Assembly: GCA_964440295.1 (NCBI GenBank)
Contig: CAYTRT010000021.1
Location: 1 to 24,512 of the forward strand
Reading direction: 5' to 3'
From: CALIKS01 sp964440295
GTDB taxonomy: Archaea > Thermoproteota > Nitrososphaeria_A > Caldarchaeales > Calditenuaceae
DNA: 24,512 bases
The notes under the pieces: model-generated
What the model saw: only the letters and a program-made list of their open reading frames with translations
Database searches by the model: none
What the model was told of the DNA's origin: nothing
In this document: positions 20,827 to 24,512 of the stretch, one piece after another
How the letters are laid out: every line of letters begins with the position of its first letter
How positions within the stretch are numbered: the stretch's first letter is position 1
Program-made: the position numbers and the translations under genes

Positions 20827-22201
20827 AGTGAATTCCTTTTCCGGATATTGCTCTTAGCATTTCGCCAAAAATCTCGGAGTAGGTAGGATGCACAAATATG
20901 GTTTTTGACAATTCTTCAACTGTAATTCCAGTCGATAGTAAAATTGATGCTTGATTAATCAGCTCCGTAGCAAACGGCCCAATGATCTGAATACCCAAAA
21001 TTTTTCCAGATTTATCGTGTACTACTTTGATAAACGCGTTTCTTTTAGCATCGATAGACCCTTTTCCAATAGCCATGTATGGAATCTTTAGAACGTTTAC
21101 GTTTATCCCATTCTTGTTTGCCTCGGTCTCTGACAATCCAATCATGGCGATCTCCGGCTCCGTAAATAATCCTATGGGAACCAGTCGCTCTTCAAATCTT
21201 ACTTCATGCAAGGCTATGTTTTCGGCACATATAATACCCTGAGCGGATGCTCTATGAGCTAGGAACGGTGGGCCAGTGGCATCGCCGACAGCGAAAACAC
21301 CATCTAAACTAGTCCTCAGCCTCTCGTCTACTTTGATGAATCCTTTAGGAGTAAGTTTTATACCAAGATTTTCTAAGGATTGTGCCTCGGCGGGAGGCGC
21401 TTTACCAACTGCTACCAATACATAATCCACTACGTGTTCTTCACCGTTTGTAAGCTTCACTTTCACGCCATCGTTAGAGTAACTATATTCCTCAACGGAT
21501 GTGCCTAAATAAATCTTGAAGCCACGGCTCTCGAGCGACCTTCTCAGGACTGACGAGACATCCTTGTCAAAGCCTGGAAGAAGCTGGTCCAAAACCTCGA
21601 CGAGTATTATCTCCGAGCCCAAGTTTGCATATGCCGTTCCCATTTCTAGTCCTATAGCACCGCCACCCACTATCATCAACCGTCTTGGAATATTCTGAAG
21701 AGAAAGTGCCTCTTTAAACGAAATTATTCTCCGACTATCAAACGGGAGGTTTTTAAGCGCCGCTGGTTCTGAGCCTATCGCCAAAACTATGTTTCTTACA
21801 TTAACGATTTTTTCAACCGTATCAGTCATTACTGAGACCTTTCCTGCATCAACAACTCGGCCCACTCCTTTAACAAGGTCTACGCCGTTAATTTGAAGTA
21901 GTTGTTGAATGCCCTCCCTCAATCTCTTGATTACCTTTTCTTTTTTATTCCATAGTTGTAGAATTGATGGATCTACACCTCCACTTACTAGTCCTTGGCT
22001 CACTAATTCTTTTATTGCAAAAATCTTATTAGAATAGTCTATCAGTAGTTTTGATGGTATGCAGCCATAGTTCGTGCACTCGCCTCCTAATTCGTGCTTC
22101 TCGACTATCAGGGTCTTAAATCCCAATTGAGCCAACCTTATCGCAGAGACGTATCCGGCTGGGCCAGCACCTATTACTACGGCGTCATAATTTGTCATCA
22201 A
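20810..22201 (-). CDS. lpdA: Dihydrolipoyl dehydrogenase (E3)
   Basis: A flavoprotein disulphide reductase that reoxidises dihydrolipoyl groups of 2-oxoacid dehydrogenase or glycine-cleavage complexes. 463 residues. FAD motif VVIGAGPAGYVSA, redox disulphide GGECTNYGCIPSK (Cys42, Cys47), NAD motif VGGGAIGLEMG, second FAD site GVFAVGDATGPPFLAHRA, and the C-terminal catalytic pair HPTYSE (His438, Glu443). All are present, so it should be active. The start is ATG 22198 (AAGGA upstream) or TTG 22201. It sits between lipA and lipB, so lipoate synthesis and reoxidation are coexpressed; no E2 or GcvH substrate is in the window. Confidence 0.94.
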   Translation of the reverse strand: MMTNYDAVVIGAGPAGYVSAIRLAQLGFKTLIVEKHELGGECTNYGCIPSKLLIDYSNKIFAIKELVSQGLVSGGVDPSILQLWNKKEKVIKRLREGIQQLLQINGVDLVKGVGRVVDAGKVSVMTDTVEKIVNVRNIVLAIGSEPAALKNLPFDSRRIISFKEALSLQNIPRRLMIVGGGAIGLEMGTAYANLGSEIILVEVLDQLLPGFDKDVSSVLRRSLESRGFKIYLGTSVEEYSYSNDGVKVKLTNGEEHVVDYVLVAVGKAPPAEAQSLENLGIKLTPKGFIKVDERLRTSLDGVFAVGDATGPPFLAHRASAQGIICAENIALHEVRFEERLVPIGLFTEPEIAMIGLSETEANKNGINVNVLKIPYMAIGKGSIDAKRNAFIKVVHDKSGKILGIQIIGPFATELINQASILLSTGITVEELSKTIFVHPTYSEIFGEMLRAISGKGIHYVKVK

Positions 22202-22231
22202 CCAGGATCCTTAGAAAAGGAGGATAAATAC

Positions 22232-23149
22232 TTATGTATCTTTCTCGATGAAAAACTCGGCAGCCCTGTACGAGCTTCTCACTAATGGTCCCGCGACGAC
22301 TAATCTAAATCCCATTGACTCGGCTATTCTTCTATACTTGTCAAAAACATCGGGATGCACGTATTCCTTTACTGGCAGATGAAATTTATCACGACTTGGT
22401 CTCAGATATTGCCCCATGAAGACGATGTCTATACCTGCGTCTCTTATCAATTTAAGTGTTTGGACTACATCTTCTTCAGTTTCTCCAAGCCCAAGCATAA
22501 ATGATGTCTTAGTGATGAGCTCAGGTCTCAATTCTTTAGCTTTTTTGAGAACGCTTAATGATAGTTGAAAAGATGCACGCCTGTCCCTCGCTATGTGTGA
22601 TAGTCTATAGACCGTCTCAACGTTGTGACACAACACGTCTGGGCCAGCATCCACTACTTTTCTTATACATTCTAAATCTCCTCTAAAATCCGGTATTAAT
22701 GCCTCTATCATTATGTTTTTGCATTCTTGCCTAACTGATTTGATAGTCTTTGCAAAGTGTTCAGCTCCACCGTCCGGTAGATCATCTCTGCACACAGATG
22801 TTATGACTAAATATTTTAGTCCGAGTTCCTTTGCAGCCATCGCTACTCTTAGTGGCTCGCTATCGTCTATTTTCCCCATCGGGTTGCCCCTCTTCACGGC
22901 GCAGAATCTACAACTTCTCGTGCATACGTCGCCTAGTATCATTATTGTTCCTGTCCCGCTCCCCCAACACTCAGCAATATTTGGACAAAGTGCCTCTTCG
23001 CAGACCGTGTGAAGCTTATGCTTCTTGAATATTTTTGAAACCTTACCATAAGTTGGGTTGGTGGGTAATTTGACTCTGAGCCAGTCCGGCTTTCTAGCAG
23101 AGTTATCAGGCATCAAATTATAATCTATGATTGCCTGCCATATAGACAT
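22232..23149 (-). CDS. lipA: Lipoyl synthase LipA
   Basis: A radical SAM enzyme that inserts two sulphurs into octanoyl-lysine. 305 residues. The auxiliary [4Fe-4S] site is CEEALCPNIAEC (Cys50, 55, 61) plus Ser of the C-terminal RSSYRA (291-296); the radical SAM site is CTRSCRFC (Cys76, 80, 83). All ligands are present. It is the first gene of the lipA-lpd-lipB set, 30 bp before lpd. Many archaea instead use LipS1/LipS2 or salvage by LplA, so the LipA/LipB route is informative about lineage. Confidence 0.96.
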   Translation of the reverse strand: MSIWQAIIDYNLMPDNSARKPDWLRVKLPTNPTYGKVSKIFKKHKLHTVCEEALCPNIAECWGSGTGTIMILGDVCTRSCRFCAVKRGNPMGKIDDSEPLRVAMAAKELGLKYLVITSVCRDDLPDGGAEHFAKTIKSVRQECKNIMIEALIPDFRGDLECIRKVVDAGPDVLCHNVETVYRLSHIARDRRASFQLSLSVLKKAKELRPELITKTSFMLGLGETEEDVVQTLKLIRDAGIDIVFMGQYLRPSRDKFHLPVKEYVHPDVFDKYRRIAESMGFRLVVAGPLVRSSYRAAEFFIEKDT

Positions 23150-23195
23150 GACTTAAAGAGCTATACATAACATTGACTTGCAGAGAAGGTGTTGC

Positions 23196-24080
23196 TCATT
23201 CGTGTCCATTTGACAAGTAGGGCTCCATATGGATAACGAGATCCGCTATAATAAAATTGGTTATTGACTCCTTTATCTTTCTCTCTACTTTGTCTGCGAC
23301 TTCGTGAGCCTCTCCTAAAGGTATGTTAGGATCGAGGAGAAGATGCATGTCTATAAAATATCCCCTAGGCGTTTTTCTACTCCTAACCATATGAGCGTCT
23401 CTCACCCCATTTACTGTCAAACTAATCTTTTTGATCTCATTCACAAACTGGCTGGGTAGTCCCTCATCTATCAATGAAGGTATGGAGGTTTTAATGTTCA
23501 TCAATATTCCATAAATGAAGACCAGACTTACGATCAATGCCGACAGCGCGTCAAAGATTGGGTTAAACTCGATTGCTAGAACTACGCCCGTCAGTATGAT
23601 GAGAGAGTCGGCAGCATCGATGAGGAGGTGTCTAGTCTCGGCGGCGACGGCGATTGCTCCTGTCCTCCTTGCGGTCCATAATAATAACGAAAACGATATC
23701 AACGGGAGTGCGAGTGACAAAATTGCGTAGTATATAGCCTCACCCTCAATGCTTACCGGAGACGAGATCCTCCCAATAGAGGACATAAGGATAAACACCG
23801 CTGCGCTTGACATAAAGATGGATGTTACAAAAGCGGATATATTTTCATACTTATAGTGACCGTATGGGTGATCCCTATCTGGCGGCATCGCTGACTTCTT
23901 TACGAAGTATAGTAAGAAGGATAGGCTGAGTACATTTATGCCAGCCTCGGCTCCACCGACTAAGACAGCGAGACTCTTCGTCAGAATTCCTCCCACAACC
24001 AAGATAAACATCGCAGCGATATTTATCACCAAGACAAAGTATAGTGCCCAGTTGGCGGTCGTTCGCAATTCAACACACAC
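23196..24080 (-). CDS. Cation diffusion facilitator (CDF) family transporter
   Basis: A divalent-cation/proton antiporter of 294 residues with six transmembrane helices (about residues 13-35, 38-60, 81-102, 117-136, 154-171, 177-195) and a C-terminal cytoplasmic alpha/beta domain (DAHMVRSRKTPRGYFIDMHL and HEVADKVERKIKE, ending VIHMEP). The HPYGHYKYE loop is typical. In the intramembrane metal site, helix 5 has the usual HxxxD (His151, Asp155), but helix 2 has Glu45 and Asn49 (AEAGINVLS) where DxxxD or HxxxD is usual. The ion (Zn, Mn, Fe) cannot be fixed. The start is GTG 24080, just after an in-frame TAG. Confidence 0.9.
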   Translation of the reverse strand: MCVELRTTANWALYFVLVINIAAMFILVVGGILTKSLAVLVGGAEAGINVLSLSFLLYFVKKSAMPPDRDHPYGHYKYENISAFVTSIFMSSAAVFILMSSIGRISSPVSIEGEAIYYAILSLALPLISFSLLLWTARRTGAIAVAAETRHLLIDAADSLIILTGVVLAIEFNPIFDALSALIVSLVFIYGILMNIKTSIPSLIDEGLPSQFVNEIKKISLTVNGVRDAHMVRSRKTPRGYFIDMHLLLDPNIPLGEAHEVADKVERKIKESITNFIIADLVIHMEPYLSNGHE

Positions 24081-24392
24081 TCCATGCTAGCGTTCCTTTT
24101 AACTATTAATCAGCAACGCTTCAAAAATTATTCAGAATCAGAGTAGAGTTTGGCTCGACGTCCCGGACACCTAGGCCGATGTGATACCTTTAGACCGCTC
24201 TTCTCAAGCGATACGTATCTAATCTAGCCTCATGGCAGTGTTCGGGTTAAAGGGGTTATATGGTTGAGGAGGCTCCAGAATAGCTTTAGGTAAAGCGCAG
24301 AGACCAGTTAATGGTATTTAAAGCATTATCTTGACATTGTTATGGTTATCTGTATAGTGTTAATTGTCCTTTTTCACCTGAATACTACATTG
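24081..24392. other. About 310 bp with no recognised gene
   Basis: This is the only stretch over 300 bp without a gene. All frames I read are broken by stops. A potential hairpin pairs AGCCTC (about 24225-24230) with GAGGCT (about 24269-24274). I see no tRNA, no SRP or RNase P signature, no repeat array. It should hold the CDF promoter on the minus strand near 24100-24130 (AT-rich), but I cannot place it firmly. Confidence 0.4.
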
Positions 24393-24512
24393 TTACCCCT
24401 TAAGTCCAGTTGTATAGAGAATATCATCACACTGTAAGTTCAATAGATGCTCTATCTTTGACTTCTCCTTCTTTACCACCTCGAGGGGAGAGACGGATGG
24501 TGAAGAGGTGCC
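24393..24512 (-). CDS. Possible C-terminal end of a gene running off the window
   Basis: On the minus strand the frame entering at 24512 is open for 39 codons and ends in TAA at 24393-24395. The composition is protein-like (SPLEVVKKEKSKIEHLLNLQ near the middle), but there is no recognisable motif. It is equally possible that this is non-coding and that ATG 24497 on the plus strand, after GAGGGGAG, starts a gene (MVKRC...). Low confidence. Confidence 0.25.
   Translation of the reverse strand, partial: GTSSPSVSPLEVVKKEKSKIEHLLNLQCDDILYTTGLKG

Noticed and set aside
24150..24290. Two short plus-strand frames that could be pieces of a decayed gene
   Set aside because: They are interrupted by stops and show no family motif; I could not tell decay from chance.
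1..24512. CRISPR array, insertion sequence, integrase or defence genes
   Set aside because: I found no regularly spaced direct repeats, transposase motifs, or terminal inverted repeats. The only long repeat pair is the two tRNA-Val genes.

Overview
The window is archaeal chromosome, most likely from a thermophilic member of the Thermoproteota near the Nitrososphaeria/Caldarchaeia (Thaum-/Aigarchaeota) side. This rests on an archaeal TFE transcription factor, Alba, ribosomal protein eL40, aTrm56, archaeal-type AspRS, archaeal CoaD, a NuoI close (from memory) to thaumarchaeal NuoI, TATA-box promoters about 26 bp before short-leader or leaderless starts, and many TTG/GTG starts. The lineage is an inference; the domain is not in doubt. 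Two runs of exactly 100 N (1348-1447, 12891-12990) are scaffold gaps of unknown true size, and each cuts a gene.

Layout. (1) 12-4809: a locus resembling the orange-protein (ORP)/DiNase-FeMo-co neighbourhood: two NifX-like proteins, a MinD-type ATPase with an inserted ferredoxin domain (frameshifted and gapped), a radical SAM protein, a convergent methyltransferase, then a divergent pair. On the minus strand of that pair are a Trp/Tyr/Pro-rich protein, a PY-rich coiled-coil protein and a small zinc ribbon; on the plus strand is a DUF134/UPF0251 regulator whose putative promoter overlaps a perfect 19-bp palindrome. This is the best candidate for an unusual system here. (2) 4880-6505: an ABC-2 type permease with an ABC protein in which every nucleotide-binding motif is degenerate. 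(3) 6613-7750: TFE, aTrm56 and tRNA-Val(CAC). (4) 7791-11984: TldD with a small helical protein, phosphopantetheine adenylyltransferase with an extra N-terminal HTH-like region, a five-helix membrane protein and endonuclease III. (5) 12070-15857: NuoI with a large insertion, gap, a sugar-type ABC ATPase, a small helical protein, and nuoA-nuoH on the other strand. (6) 15995-18409: an alba / NusA-like / aspS minus-strand cluster and tRNA-Val(GAC). (7) 18506-20123: TrpB2-type PLP enzyme and eL40. (8) 20161-23149: lipA-lpd-lipB, a lipoate synthesis and E3 cluster. (9) 23196-24512: a cation diffusion facilitator, then about 310 bp without a recognisable gene and possibly the tail of another gene at the window edge.

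Functionally the window mixes information processing (TFE, Alba, tRNA-Val x2, aTrm56, AspRS, eL40, Nth), respiration (NuoA, H, I), cofactor biology (CoaD, LipA, LipB, Lpd) and an accessory metal/Fe-S-related locus at the left end. No CRISPR array, insertion sequence or integrase was found.
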